Shown one piece after another: positions 10,470 to 23,699 of a stretch of 64,000 nucleotides of DNA. This stretch comes from Tetradesmus obliquus. Taxonomy: Eukaryota; Chlorophyta; Chlorophyceae; Sphaeropleales; Scenedesmaceae. Where the stretch lies: the NCBI GenBank assembly GCA_030272155.1, contig CP126194.1, forward strand, positions 2,719,501 to 2,783,500, in the 5' to 3' direction. Under the pieces are notes generated by a model. It worked only from the letters and a program-made list of their open reading frames with translations. It had not been told where the DNA came from and ran no database searches. The first letter of the stretch is position 1. Every line of letters starts with the position of its first letter. The translations under genes and the position numbers were made by a program.

Positions 10470-13433
10470 ATGGAGCAGTACGGGAACCCCTCCACATACA
10501 ACCTAGAGTCTGTGCTGAAGCAGAACATAGGCAACTCTGACTACTACCGCAACGACTGCTCCAAGCTGACCACATGGGAGGAAGTGATTGATGCCGTCTA
10601 CGATCAAGTGGATTATCTAGAGCCTTGGCTGGCTGGCAACGCACGTGGGCCCTCCACAGCCTTCTGCCTGCTGCACCGGCTGTTTGTGCTCAAGCCCACT
10701 GAGGAGCAGGTCAGGGAGACCATCACGCACCAGGACTCTCCGTACATCCGCGCGGTGAGTTGCTGATGGTGACACAACGTGCGCACTTCCAGGCACATAG
10801 CCAGTTCCAGCTTACTGCAGTTGTGCACACAGCAGCAGCAGCAGGCAGCAGCAGAGACAACAGGGTACAGGCGCAGCAGCGCTTACGGCAGACAGCTTGC
10901 TACAGCACCAGCATATTTTCCTCACACATGTTGTCGTGCTCTCACTGCTCTGTGCAGATCGGCTTCCTGTACCTGCGCTACGTGTGCCCCCCAAGGGATC
11001 TGTGGGAGTGGCTGGGGCCCTTCTGCGGAGACCGCGAGGTGGGGCAGCAGCTGTGTTGGTGGCAGCTGCAGTGCAGTTTGCAGTGCAGCAAGTACATAAG
11101 CAGCAAGGTGGCAGCTGCGGTATGGTTGCAGCGGAGGCGTGTCCTGCAGGCAGAGGTTTGCCTGAATGTGCCCCTTGCCTGAACGTGCTGTTTGGCACAT
11201 ATGTGCAACACACTTCAGCCTCGCATGTGGTGGAGCTGTCACTTGGAGCTGTCAGTTGTGTAAACAGTCCAAGTATATGGCTGCACGCTGCAGAAGGCAG
11301 TCAATGGTTTTTTGTCAACCTGGTTGCTGCTGCTGCTTGCAGGAGATCCAGCCTAGCGGGCCAAATGGCGCCACTGTGACGCTTGGCGACTACGTGAGGG
11401 ACCTGCTGCTCGAACAGGTGAGTGGCTGCTGCATGTGTGTAAAAATCTACGACACCAGCAGCTGTTCGGCGTTGCAATCGACTGCGGAGTTGCTGCTGCT
11501 TGCCATGCCAGACCTCAGCTTGGCATGGCGGTGGTGGCTCAGTGTTCAGCAGCAGCAGCTCCCTGCCTGCAACAGCAGTTGCTGCAGCACAGAGGAAGCA
11601 TGCTGCTTTGGCCAAGATACATACAGGAGGCGGCACGCACAGGTGACGGGACAAGCTCGACTGTGTCGTCACGACACATCTGGTCCTGTGCTCGGCAGCG
11701 CTTTTGTGACGTGGCGTGCGCACATCACATTCAATGGGCATGCACATGGCTGTCGCGTTCAGCATAGATGTATGCAAGCATGGCTTGGTGTGTCTGGTGC
11801 CAGTTGGTGTGGGGCACATGCAGAGGCGTGCCTGCGCTGCCCTGCTGCTGCCATCTGCTGCTGTTTTTTTTGCGCAGGTATGATGTGTCGTGGCTGGTGC
11901 CCGCTGCTCCACATGATGTTTGCTTATTGCTCTGCTATGAGCCGCCCAGCATCTCCGCGTGCTTGTGGTGGGGCCCCCAGCTTGGCACTGCAGCAGCAGC
12001 TTGCTTTCCTTGCGTTGCTTGTTGTGCGCGCCTTTCACACAGCTACTCGCATGCATGTATGTGCATCATCATGCGTCTGCGGATGCACCTGCTTGTAGCT
12101 TGCGGCAGCTGTCAGCAGCACAGGCCGCACATCGTTGCACCTGCTGTTTTGTCCTGCATGCCCCCTGTTGGCTGTGCCTGACATGACCTGCGCCGCCTGC
12201 TCCTGCCCGCTCCTGTGCATGCTGCTGCTTGCCCTGCTACCTTCCTCAACTTGCTGCAACCAATCCAACAACAGTACTACTACGAGACCATCTTCCCACG
12301 CATTCCAAAGAAGGTGGAGGATGAGATCCAAGCAGGCCTGCGCTCACGCGGGCTGCCCACCAAAGGCGTCGGCAACGGCGGCTGCGGCGGCGGCGACCGC
12401 CGCGGCGGCGATGACGGCAACCGCCGCCCCGCATCTGTCAAGGCGTCACTCTCTGTTGCGTTTGGGCAGCGCGCCCCAAACCGCGCAGGCACGAAAGACA
12501 CGGCGCGTTTCAAAGCAGCAGAGGCTGCTGTGGGTGCTGGCGCTGGTACTGGCAGCAGGGGCGTCAGCAGGAGCCGCAGCCGCAGCAGGGAGGCGCCGCG
12601 GCGGGGCGGGGGCGCCACGCCGGAGCGGCAGCCGCAGCGCGAGCGGCGCGAGTACGACTATGACAGCAGGGACAGGGACAGGCAGCGCGATGGCGACAGC
12701 AGGTGAGGGCGGTTGCGCAGAATGCAAGTATGCAGCATGCTTTGAAGGTAGACTGCTGGCTTGATGCACAGCCATAGTCTGAGCAGCAGGTTAGATGAGT
12801 CGTGATGCCAGTGTGTCTGCTTAATCAAGCAGCAGTGCTGTTTCTTTTGCCTGCTCGCCCACTTCAAGTCAGCAACTGATACTGCTGACTTACTATCGTG
12901 CCTGTCACTTTGTATTCTGCCGCCGCTGCTGCTGCCGCTGCTGCAGGCGGACCTATGACAGCAGAGACCGCGGCTATGACCGCGAGCGCGGATACGACAG
13001 CAGGGACCGCGAGCGGGGCGGCTACGACAGCAGGGGCGGCAGGGCTGGCGGCTACGACAGCAGAGACCGCGAGCGCAGCTCCAGCTACTATGCTGACAGG
13101 GATAGGGACAGGGAGCGCGGTAGCAGCTATAGGGAGCGTGAGCGTGAGCGGGATAGGAGCGGAGATAGAGAGCGGGTGCAGCGCAGCAGGGAGCGCGGAG
13201 AGTACTATGGCAGCAGCAGGCGCAGCAGGAGCCGCAGCAGGGACAGGCAGGGCGGCGGCGGCGGGCGCGATGCGCGTGACGTGTTCAAAGATAAGGCGAC
13301 AGCTGCTGACGCCGCTGGTGACGTGCGCAGCAGGTATGGTGACGCCAGCGGGCGGCTGGACTTGAACAGTGTGGGTGGTGGGCGGCGCACTGCTGATGAG
13401 GTGTTCAGGCTGGGTGGCAGGAGCTACCGGTAG
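10470..13433 (+). CDS. PRPF38B: Pre-mRNA splicing factor of the PRP38B/SRL1 family with RS tail
   Basis: PRP38-family factors join the spliceosome tri-snRNP stage; the B type carries an Arg/Ser-rich tail. Five exons close in phase: 10470-10754, 10958-11038, 11343-11417, 12275-12702 and 12947-13433, for 451 residues. The PRP38 core is plain: TWEEVIDAVYDQVDYLEPW, STAFCLLHRLFVLKPT, HQDSPYIRAIGFLYLRYV, LGDYVRDLLLEQYYYETIFP and RIPKKVEDEI. The C-terminal half is low complexity, with GVSRSRSRSRE, many DSRDRDR/YDSRDRERGG repeats, and RRSRSRSRDR near the end. The first ATG in exon 1 (10470) was chosen because it begins the conserved core extension. It is closest to plant SRL1. Two long introns (11418-12274 and 12703-12946) precede and split the RS part. 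Confidence 0.92.
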
Positions 13434-14303
13434 GCAGCAGCAGCTGTTGGGTGTGGTGTGCAGCCTCTGCTAGAGCACTCGCTTGTGTTCACAGGTGGTG
13501 CATTGTGCCTCCTCACATGCATGTGGTTTGGAGTTCGGATCATTGAAATGGTGCGCAGTTGACTTTGTTGATGCAGCGCCGCCTTGTAACATTGCCAACT
13601 TCTTCCATCATGCATGTCATGTGTACACGGTACTTGACGACATGCTTTGAACAGTGGAATGCACTGTACAGTCGATTCTACCCCCTTCACATACTGTGTG
13701 CAGTGAAGCCACCGGTGCTGTACTGGCAGCGTACCCGGCGAGTGAGGAGCACTACCTCTTACCCCCCCTAGGAAATGATACCACCCCCTAAACATCGAGC
13801 TGTTATAAACAGCTATCATTCTATACGTACAGAAATTTGGGTACGGCATCTCACAACAGCCTGAATTTGTGGTGTCAGGTACAGCCTGCAGTACAAGGGT
13901 GCGGATGACGTGCACATGTCATGTTCTGCAGGACCTCTGAGCAGGTGTGCAGAGGAGTTCAACTGTCAGGTATACAATACAGGAAGTACTTTGACGGTGT
14001 TATCGCCTCAGCCCTGTGCAGCAATTCAAATTAGCGCACTCAGCAGTAGCAGTACGTATGCCAGAGCTGTAGCTGATAGCCGTTCTGATCCGGTCGACCT
14101 GTGACATTAACGTAGTTTATCAATCGACTCCGTGAGTTTCATCCACCGCCAAAGCGTGCATTTACCGTAGTTCACTTCGTCAGTCAAGTGCAGAGGGCTG
14201 CCATGCCCAACTGATCCGCAGCTGCGGCCGATGAGCAAGTAATAATACGTTGGCAGTGGTATTGGCAGCAGATCCACTGCCGTAGCAGCAGCGGACCAGC
14301 AGG
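13434..14303. other. Intergenic region between PRP38B and NUP107
   Basis: This 870-bp stretch holds the 3' end of the splicing factor transcript and the promoter of NUP107. A TGTAA word near 13580 is a plausible polyadenylation signal. No coding exon, repeat or RNA gene was seen. Confidence 0.45.
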
Positions 14304-17300
14304 ATGGCGAACATGGAGTTTCAGCCTCCTCTACTGTCTATGGCCGAGGCTGAGGACCAAGGGGAGCTCAGCCTGGAGGAGCAGTTTGCTCAGATCCTAT
14401 TGGCACTTATGCGGGATGATGCATCAGCTGCAGCAGCTATTCACGCGTTCGAGCAGGCCAGTGTAGCAATGATGCAGCAGTACAGGTGCGGCACAACAGC
14501 AGCAGCAGTGCAACCTGACCAGCCATCAGCAGCAACCTAGTTGCATCACGTTAATATAAAGGTATCTTCATTAGTTGGCTACTGCCTTGATCTGTATAGC
14601 TGCACATGTGCTGCGTGCGCAGTTGTCTTGAACTCCTTGGACAACCTGGTGTGCACTGCAACACATAGCAGCAAAGACATGTACGCCATGTCCACACAAA
14701 CGCATGTTCCAAGTATGTTGAACCGCAAGCTGCCGAATCACTGGTGATATCTTGATGCACGCACAACTGCTGCTCGCTGCGTACTGCTTGCTGCTGCCAG
14801 GGAGGCCTCTTCTGCGCTGCTGCACCGAGCTGCGCACTACCTGCACACGCGCCGCCTTGCATCTGAGCTAGAGGGGCAAGCGGCCAGCTGGCACCTGCTG
14901 CACGCGCTGTACTGCAGCGGCGACAACCCCGCAGGAAACAACCTGGCGGGTGCAGCAGATGCAGGAGGCCAGCAGACGCTGCGGGAGATGACAGCGGCGC
15001 TCGTGAACAGCAACACACAGCTGAGGAGGTGCGCGTTTGGCGGCAAGGGATGTGCAGCATGCCGCGTGCTGGTGACCTGGCTTTGTACGTGTGCAACACC
15101 TGTACACGGGCCGCAGATTGACAAGTCGCAGTGGACTTGAGTCTGTGTGTGCTGCAGGCATGTCTCGCAGTGTTTGCAGTTCGGCGTGTGTGTAACATGC
15201 ACATACCATATGAGACAACCACCACGTGTGCGCCTGCTGCCCCCGCTGTCTTGCACATCTCCCGGCCGCTGCGCCACGCAACAGGCTGGCGCAGGTGGTC
15301 TGCTGGCTGGAGTCCCTGGCTGCGCAGCAGCTGCAGGACGCGCCTGCATCCAGGTTTGCTCACCATGAGGGCCTCTGGCGCGAGACACTGCTGTCGTTTG
15401 GCTTGACGGCCAAAGGAAGTAGCTCTTTATCTGCTGGCGGCGCTGCTGGCGTGATCGAGCTGGATCCTGATGCGCCCAGCAGGGGCAAGGTGAAGCTGTC
15501 TCACGGCGATTTCAGGGGGGAGGAGCGGCTGGCGTCACACCTGTGGCAGCTCATACGGGCAGGTGCGGCAAAAACGATTGCAGGAGCACGCGATAGCAGG
15601 CAGGGACACTTGCAGGAACTGCTGCAGTACAGGATGAGCAAGCGGTTGGCTTCAGGGGCGAGCGGTTGCTGTACTACCTGTGGACCTGGTGGGCCAGGCA
15701 AGCGCTGCTTGCAAGACCTCGTCGCGTGCTTAATCGCGTGTTGCATCGCCACGCATCGGTGTGCAGCTGCTGCAGCACAAGGCGAGCTTTGGCTGGGCTG
15801 ATGCATCCGGCTAGCTTTGCACCAGCACGGCCCTGGTATGCAGCAGCAGCAGCTGCTGCTGCTGCTGCTGCTGGTTGGCTGCCTGGCGATTGTGGCTGAG
15901 TGTTGTCTGCTGCCTTGCTGGCTGCAGGCAAGCTGCGTGAGGCGCGGCTGCTGTGCTGCCAGGCCGGCCAGGCGTGGCGCTGCATGTCGCTGGCTGGTGG
16001 CGGCGAATGGGGCCCGCTGCCTGTGGGCGCAGCTGCAGCTGAGGCGGCAGAGCAGATAGACCAGCAGGTGGGTTGGATGCGTATGCTGAGGAGTGGTAGG
16101 CTCTGAATGTGTGCTTGGGACTGCGCGTGGGCACGCAGCCTTGTCTGAAGCTGTGCAGTTGTGCGCCTGATGGTGGTTAGATGGCGAGTTACCCCTGCAT
16201 CGTGAGGTGTTGGTTTCGAAAGGCCTAACACGCGATTCCATTTAGAGCATGCAGAGAACCTTGTCCTGTGCGGATGCCATTGCTGTACTGCAAGCACAGC
16301 TGACTCTGTCGGCTGCTACCATATCACAAATGCTGCTGTTTGCAATGCTGCTGCAGGCTGCTGCTGAGGAGCTGGCCTGCCAGGTGGATGGAGGCGTGGC
16401 TTCTGCCAAGCTGGCTTGGAAGTGGGCCTGCTACGCAGCAGCAGAGGCAGCAGCAGGCGGCACCCCAGGTGCGTGCTTGCACACAAAGTGAGCAGCCTAA
16501 GCGAGCCCTGCCACACTGGTGGCAACCTGCCTGCGCTGTGTTTGAAATCATGATGGCAGCAGCTCAGAGCACCAGCGCGCTGCCAGATTTGGCCTTGGAA
16601 ACACACAAAATCAGGGAAGCAGCCGTACTTTGGCTCCTAAAGTATGTGCTGTTGCTGCTACTGCTGCTTGCTGCTGCTTCCTTGTGGATTTGCATGCGTG
16701 CAGGCAACTGCTGGGAGGCTGCTGTGTATGGTGCGCTGTGCGGCCATGTGACTGCCATGCTGCCTGTGTGTGCCAGCTGGGAGGACGAGATGTGGAGCTA
16801 CTGCAGGTGCGCAGGGGGCTGGGGCGCTGCACGCAGCTGTCAAAGCAATGGCTTGGCTACTGCTGCAGCTCACAGCTTGTTGAGAATCAGTAGTGCATGA
16901 GCGGCAAGTGTTTGCTGTACTTGCCACCACAGCCTGCTGTGTGGGTGGGTATGAGGGAGTCTTTACAGGCAAAGTTGTGCTTGGCACACAATTGTCCTGT
17001 GGTTTTGGGAACGTGCTCTCAGCATACATACCTGCTGCGGCTGCTGCTGCTGCTCCTGCTGCTGCAGGGCCTGGCTGGACCTGCAGACTGACGCCATGCT
17101 GCTGGAGGGCGTGGAGCATCAGCTGCCGGGGGCAGCGCAGCACATGCTGGGCGCAGCAGCCAGCCCTGATGACCTGGTGCGTGGCAGGAGCATGCGCCAG
17201 CCACATGTGCCCTTGTGCATGCATTGTTTGGGAATTGCCGCGCTAGGGATTCTGGTTGCAGCAGCTAGCCAGCACGACCTGATGCGCGGCAGGTACAGGG

Positions 17301-20300
17301 GGCTTGCAGGCGGGAGCGTGGGTCAGCCAGATGTGTCCCTGTGGTTGCAGCGGTGTGAAGTGCGTACCAGGTATGCTGGAGGCAGCAGCACTAGGAAGGT
17401 TTCTGCGTTAGATTGGGAGGAAGTGCATGGGTGTAGGTTGTCAGACAGTTGCAAGCCTGCTGCAACATTTTGATCCTTATGCAAAGCTGCTTCGTAAGCA
17501 AGCACCAGAGCTTGGTGCTGTGCTGGTGATGGCTCAATCATGCTCATCTGCAACACATGCATGCATGACTGCAGGTGTCGCCTGAGCTGCTGGCGCAGTG
17601 CGTGTCCCAGGCTGCTGCCAGCGGCTACAGCAGCAGCACTGACACCTCGCTGCTGCGGGATGGTCTGGCTGTCATGGCTGGAGCATGGCCCCTCAATAGG
17701 TGCGGGTGCTGCTGTTAACTCTACACTTTATGGCAATACATGGCACTATTGAGGCTGCTTGTGATGTGGCAGTGTCCTGCAAACTGCGCACACTACGCAT
17801 GACGGTGTGGATGCCATGTGTGCAGTAGCTGCAGGGGTTTCTGTTGCGCTCGGCCCTGCAGCCAATTCATTCTTTATTCATGGCAGATGTATGCCGCTCG
17901 GCGCTGCAACCCAGCAAGGCCCAATCCCCCAGTACCATACGCGTGTTGGACGTGCTCTCTGCTACTTCACCAAATCACATGTTTCACATTTGGAGTGATA
18001 CATCGTATCAGGCTAATGCGTGGTGGATGGTAACGCTGGTGTGCTTGCTGGTTTTGTGTGCTGCCATAATGCAGGCAGCTCTCTGAGAACGAGCGCACGC
18101 TCCTGCCACGTAACTTCAGCGAGCTGATGCAGCTTGTGTCAAACAGCGCCAACACAGCAGTGCGCGGCGCAGCACGCCAGCAGCAGCACGTGCTGCAGCT
18201 GCAGGTGATCGCAGAAGATTGGCCAGCCATCACGCTTGAGCTTGCAGGAGCCGCGCTCACAGCAGCAGAGCAGCTGCAGCAGCTGCAGGCGGGGCAGCAG
18301 GCGCTGCTGCAGCAGCGGCGGCAGCAGCAGCAGGCAGGTGATGGTGATGCTGATGAAGGCATGGAGGTGGAAGATGCAGCAGGGCTGCTTGCAGGAACTG
18401 CTGCTGGGGGTGATGATGAGTCAGCACGGGTGTCAGAGGAGTCGGCACGCAGCGTGCTGCGCTTTGCGGCGCACTGGGCGCTGTGCTTGCGGGCTCTAGG
18501 GCTGATGCCTGCACATGAGTGGTCAACGGATGAAGAGGAGGAGGCGGAGTGGGCCAGGTGGGCTGCGCAGGATGTGCTACTGCTGCTACTGCTGCTTGTT
18601 TGTAGGTGGTGCAGGACGGTTCTGCTGCAGCCCAAAATATTGTTGTAGATGTGCTGATTTGGTTCTTGATTGCATATGGCGTACACACGGCTATGCTCAG
18701 TAGCATAATTGGCTGTGCTTTTTGCTGTTGCTATTTGTCCTTCCTGCAGGCTGCAAGCCATGCTGGGCAAGGTCATCTACCAGTATGCGCTGCACCTGGC
18801 ACAGCAACAAGACACGCTGCAGCTAGCCCCGCTCTACCTCTGCCACCTGCGGCTCGGCCTGCGTGAGTCCCTCCTGCAGACCCTGCTGGCCGCTGCCACA
18901 GATGTACTGGATGACGAGCAGTGCCAGGCACTGTATGTGCAGCTGCTGGCAGCCACGGAGGAGTGGCGGCAGCGGCAGCAGCGCCTGCAGGAGCTTGTGC
19001 TGGTGCAGGGCAAGCAGCCAGGCCCCTGGTGGGATGTGGGTGATGATGATGATGAGGGTGTGGAGGCGCTGCAGCTGCAGGAGGGTATGATGGGGCTTGC
19101 AGGAAGCGGCGCAGAGGAGCAGGGACGGCTGCGGCAGCCGAGCAGCTGCCTGTTTGGCGACCTGAGGTGGGTGGGGTGGGGTTTGGTGTGTTGCTGGGCG
19201 GCGGACGGTGGCTGGGTTTGGTTAGCGGTGGTTATTGCTTTTCTTGAAACAGCAGCTTGTGTGGGCACAAATAGCCTGGGTAAGGTAGTGTAGTCTGCCA
19301 ATTATATTGTTCTTTGTGATGTTGTAGTGAAGACGTCTGGTGTACGTTCTTTCCTGCGCCGCTGTGTGTTGGGGATCACTTCCATGCGCAGTGTTCTTTA
19401 GCTCACGGCAGCACAGGATAGAGTACTTAGCTGAGGCATTGCGGGCCCCTGGCGAAAGTACCAGCTGCTTCTTGCGAGCTGCCAATACAACATATGGAAC
19501 TGTCATTCTTGCTGTGCCTGCTATGCCGGTGGGCTCTCAGGCCACCTTTGCTTTAGCTTGCAGCATGAGGCAGCAGCCCTGAGGAGGTGCGCGCTGCTCT
19601 GCATGGCAGTGTGTTGGAGATCACTTTCATGTTGAGTGATGCTCAACGCACCGCCACGCACAGCTACGCAGCCTCGGCTCATAGCTGCCTGATGTTTACA
19701 CTATTGCCATGCTTCACTCTGCTTTGCCACCTTGGCCATCATCACACACTGTCAATCCTTTCCACATGTATGTCTGATTTTCCTGAACACTTTGGTTTGT
19801 AGCGCGCACACTCCTCTGCCTGCCTGGTGGCAAACCGCCTGACAGCCGGCAAGCCTGCTTTTGTTCTCCACCTTCCACGCATATTTGCACGTTGAGCTGT
19901 TGAACACCACGTGTTGACACCCGGCAGCAAATCTCCCCTGCAACCCTGTGGCACGCACACCAACACCCGCTGTGTGCCCTCCCTGCTGTGCTGATGCCGC
20001 AGGCCACAGGAGTTACGCCTGCTGCTGCAGCACCTGGTGTCAAGCAGCTTTGCCAGCAGCAGCACCTCCCCCCAGCAGCGCTGCCAGCAGCTGCGCTGGC
20101 TGTTTTACAGCTTCACAGGAGCCCTCGCACAGCAGCAGCACGCAGCGCTGAGCGCTGCTGCAGCAGCAGCACCCGACGCCAGCGACCCTGCAGCAGCTGC
20201 TGCTGCAGCGGCGTCACTGACATCAACCGGTGACCTGGCATGGCAAGACATCTGGGGTGATGCGCTCAACCATGCCTTGGGTTTAGCATCTGAGCTGGTG

Positions 20301-22042
20301 CTGAACCCTGGCTTCAGCAGCGCAGGGCTGCAGGTGCTGTTTGATTCGGTTGTGCCTCTGGAGTTTGTGGAAACTGCAGCTAATGTAGCAGCAGCGCAGC
20401 TGAGCAGTGCTACACAGCAGCTGCAAGTGCAGCGGCAACTGCAAGCATTGGGCTTCTGGCAGCGCTATGTGGAGCTAGACAGCCGCTACCAGCAGTGGAA
20501 GGAGGACTGGAGTGTGGCGCTTGCTGCAGTTGAGGATGCAGCGGTGCTGAATCAGCTCGCAGAGCAGGGGCAGGCGCTTGCAGGAAGCATGCTGCAGCAG
20601 GCCTTGCAGGATGAGCTGCGGCTGCCTGCCTCGGCAGAGCTGCTGCGGCTGCTGGCTGACACTGCAGCAGCAGAGGCTGCAGGAGATGATGAGTCAGCAG
20701 CTGCAGCGCTTGCTGCGGCTGGCGTGGATTTGGATGAGGGCGAGTGGATGGCTCTGCCCAAGCATGATGATGGGGAGGAGACGCCTTCAGAGCTGCTGCT
20801 GGCACTGACTGTGGCCAGGGAAGGCAGCAGCGGCGGTGAACCTGACCAGCCGTTTGTCCAGCTTGAGGTGAGCAGAAACCAGGACAAAAGGGCTGATGGG
20901 CAGGGGAATGGCACAGCACTTGACAGCAGTGCTGGTGCTGCACATATCCTGCAGTTGCTGACATCCTGCACCTGCGATGTGCCTCTTCTTATGCTGGCTG
21001 CAGCCGCATGGATGTGAATGTTATCTCTGAGCACCATCGCCTCGTTGCGTGTCTCCTGTTGTTTGCGCAGGCCCATCACCAGGAGCGCCTGCAGCAGCAG
21101 CTGCAGCAGTTCCTGCAAGCAGCCACATCCATGTTCCCTGATGTGGCATTCGAAACAGCCCTGGCAGACCCAGACAGTGACCTCGCAGGCAGCGTGCTGG
21201 TCACACTGACGTCACATTCAAACTTGCCTGACAGCTCAGCACCTGCGGAAGAGCGTGCACGCTTCCAGCGCCGCATGGAGGCTGCATGGCAAGACGCGAC
21301 AGCGCTAGTAGCACGCATGCTCAGCAGCAGCAGCGCTACAGCTGATGCTGCAGCAGCGGCTGAGCTGCCACGGCTGTGCCTGGTGCACATGTCGGGCAGC
21401 TGCAGCACAAGGCTGGCGCTGTGCAGGCGCAGGACCACCAGCAAGCTGCTGCGCAGGAGTGGCAAGGTGAGTTACGCAGCGTTGCATGAACCAGTCATGC
21501 GCTGCAACAATGTAATGTTGCTCATACTGGCCTGTTTGACCTTTGCTACTAGCAGGACGGTCCTGTACACCTGCTGCAGTGCAGCTGTACTATGCATCGC
21601 GCGTGTCTTGTGTCACCATTTGAGCCAGTTTCAGCTAACCAAGCTGTTGCCTGGGGTCAGGTGTCCGCGCTGACAACGTGTCAGAGAGAGGTGGTTACAT
21701 GTTTCTTCATCACCGGGGGAAACGAGATCCTGCTGGCTATCTATACACTGCAATCAAGCAAACCTAGTTGTTACATGTTACAAAATCTCAGGCCTTTCAT
21801 CTCATGTGCTGCTGGTTTTTCTGCAGGTGCTGCTGGAGCTGGCGCGTGCAGGCCACCCCAGCAGCCAGCTGGACGCGCTCATCAGCGCTGCAGGCGATGC
21901 AGCAGGCCGTGATGGGCCGCAGCTGCTGGGGCTGCTGTCCCCCGGTGATGCCGGCAAGCTGCTGGTGCTGCTGGAGCAGGCCATTGAGGAGGGGGGGCTG
22001 CTGGAGGAGGGAGCGGATGCAGAGCTGCTGCTGCAGCATTAG
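14304..22042 (+). CDS. NUP107: Nuclear pore complex protein NUP107
   Basis: NUP107 is a scaffold subunit of the Y-shaped outer ring of the nuclear pore. Thirteen exons close in phase: 14304-14485, 14801-15028, 15285-15562, 15928-16067, 16357-16468, 16704-16806, 17068-17176, 17575-17699, 18075-18557, 18750-19166, 20003-20867, 21071-21466 and 21827-22042, for about 1217 residues, somewhat longer than usual. Diagnostic blocks are KLREARLLCCQAGQAWRCMS, the WEAAVYGALCGHVTAMLPVC stretch followed by ASWEDEMWSYCR, and ENERTLLPRNFSELM. The rest is alpha-helical solenoid rich in Leu, Ala and Gln with acidic inserts (GDADEGMEVED, DDDDEGVEAL). The 836-bp intron 19167-20002 is the longest. The last two exons were duplicated downstream, where the copy is broken. 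Confidence 0.9.
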
Positions 22043-23699
22043 CAGGATAGCGGTGCGAGATGAGATGCGCGATCAGATGATGCATGGGAGCATGAATGAA
22101 GCTGTGTTGGCTGAAAAGCAGCAGCTTGCGCCACACTGGGTGTACACAGGACTGCACGTGTCCCTAGCCTCTTGTGATTGGTGGGGTTCCACTGAAGCGG
22201 TACATAGCCTGTGTTGACGCGGTGTCTGAGAGCTCTGGGGTCATGGCCGAGTACAGGAGTGTGCTGTGCTGGTTGCTGAGGTCGGCTGGTGCTTGACCAG
22301 CTGCAGCTGACAGTGTAACTTGCTGTGCGGTCGTGCTGAGACAGAGAGAACCATCATGGTAGTACATGATGTACTATTTGCGCTGCCTGCATGCACGCTG
22401 CAACTCTTTATGCTGCCTGTGCATGATTGTTGAAAAGTGGCCCACCTTGCGGCCTGTGCACAGGACACACTGGCGGCGCAGCCGGCGCATTAACACTGGT
22501 AACACTGAGTGCTGAAAGGGTGACGCTGCCTGCTTGGCATAAGCCCCGTGACAGTGCTACTGAGAGAGCAGCACAGGCTGCCCATACAATGTACGCGAGA
22601 TTTATTTCACACCTACTCGTTACACCTGACATTTTGCATGTACTGACGCACTCATGAACTAGGAGTTACTGTTGTATAATAAGGAACTAACACATGCCTA
22701 TACTGTCAAGGGAAGAGTAGGTGCTCATACACCAAGGAGGTATCCTCAATGCATATAACACATCCCATACGATCACTCGCACGTGACGATGGGGAGCGCT
22801 GAGCGCCCGTCGTCTGATAAAGGACGACAAAATTTACAACATGCCATACATGGCCACTAGGACAGTCAACTTTGAATGACAGTAGTACGAAACGGTAAAG
22901 CAGGCATACACATTCCCCCATTACATGCAATTTACACTACTGCCACTCCTGCTTCTTGCGAGGAAAACTTCAACTTCAATCTGAGCTACGGTGTCAACCA
23001 AGTGGCGTCACTGACAAGGTGTCACTACCCAGGCTACCAAGGACTACAAGAGGATGGAAGACTGTCAGTGCCGTTGCCCCCGAAGGGCATCGTGGCTCTT
23101 CGGGACGGCGCTGACCAGGTGTTGTTATGGTTGCAGGTAATACTAGACGACATAGGAGCAGAAGCAGGAGCTGCACATGCTAATCTGAGGTGCAGCAGCC
23201 ACGGTGGCCTTTCGGGGGACCACTTCTTGCCATGTGAGTGCGCATTATGTTGCATGATGCTTATGCTTGTAATGAATGCAATTTGGCAACTTTCCTTATA
23301 TGAGAGAACATGACGCGCACGCATGCCAAAGAGCTGCTACACTGCAAGCATGTAGTGCTGCGTACTTGCTGTCAAGCTGCTGCTTCTGTACTGCTTCTCA
23401 ATGGTTCGTACCGTACTCTGCGAACGCCTCCCTACAATCATTCGTCCGTCAAATCCTGTCGCAATAGCCCGCTTGTGAGTTGCGGAGTGGGACGGTGGTG
23501 ATGGTTGCTGTTCGGTGACGATGGCAGGGTTTTGCGTCTTGTTTAGTGGAACGTTGCTGATCAACAACACGGTTCACGTTTCTGCTGTGTCAGTATTTGT
23601 GCGGTTTAACGAAGACCTGCCCCTGACGCGGGATGCTGCTTCCACTGCCACCGTTCCGGAAATCATCCCGGTGACACCTCGCAACCGTAGCTAGGCACC
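22043..23699. other. Intergenic region between NUP107 and the first Cys-rich gene, interrupted by an insertion
   Basis: Stretches near 22430-22560 and 23320-23690 align with the corresponding DNA upstream of the second Cys-rich gene (about 25930-26100 and 26110-26458). They include a shared block just before the start codon (CCACCGTTCCGGAA...TCATCCCGGTGACACCTCG). About 750 bp between these two stretches has no counterpart downstream and contains one copy of a dispersed repeat. This region must hold the promoter of the first Cys-rich gene. Confidence 0.6.
22898..23302 (+). mobile_element. Dispersed repeat, copy 1 (second copy inverted at 48145-48560)
   Basis: About 400 bp match the reverse complement of 48145-48560 with only a handful of differences. 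Both copies keep an open frame across most of their length (containing GYQGLQEDGRLSVPLPPKG and DGADQVLLWLQ). The copies start at GCAGGCATACACATTCCCCC and end at CTTTCCTTATA, beyond which the flanks are unrelated. No terminal inverted repeat or obvious target duplication could be seen. It may be a short non-autonomous transposon, a retrotransposon piece, or a captured gene fragment. Confidence 0.65.

Noticed and set aside
11301-12098. Long frames on both strands inside the third intron of the splicing factor
   Set aside because: The flanking exons join in phase as a normal PRP38 protein; these frames show no conserved features.
15501-16297. Minus-strand open frames of 200-250 codons across NUP107
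   Set aside because: They run across both exons and introns of a well-supported plus-strand gene, are Ser/Pro/Ala/His-rich and have no motif.
22876-23313. A genuine protein-coding gene in the dispersed repeat
   Set aside because: It has no recognised domain, the differences between copies mostly change residues, and one copy has an internal duplication, so there is no sign of selection on a protein.
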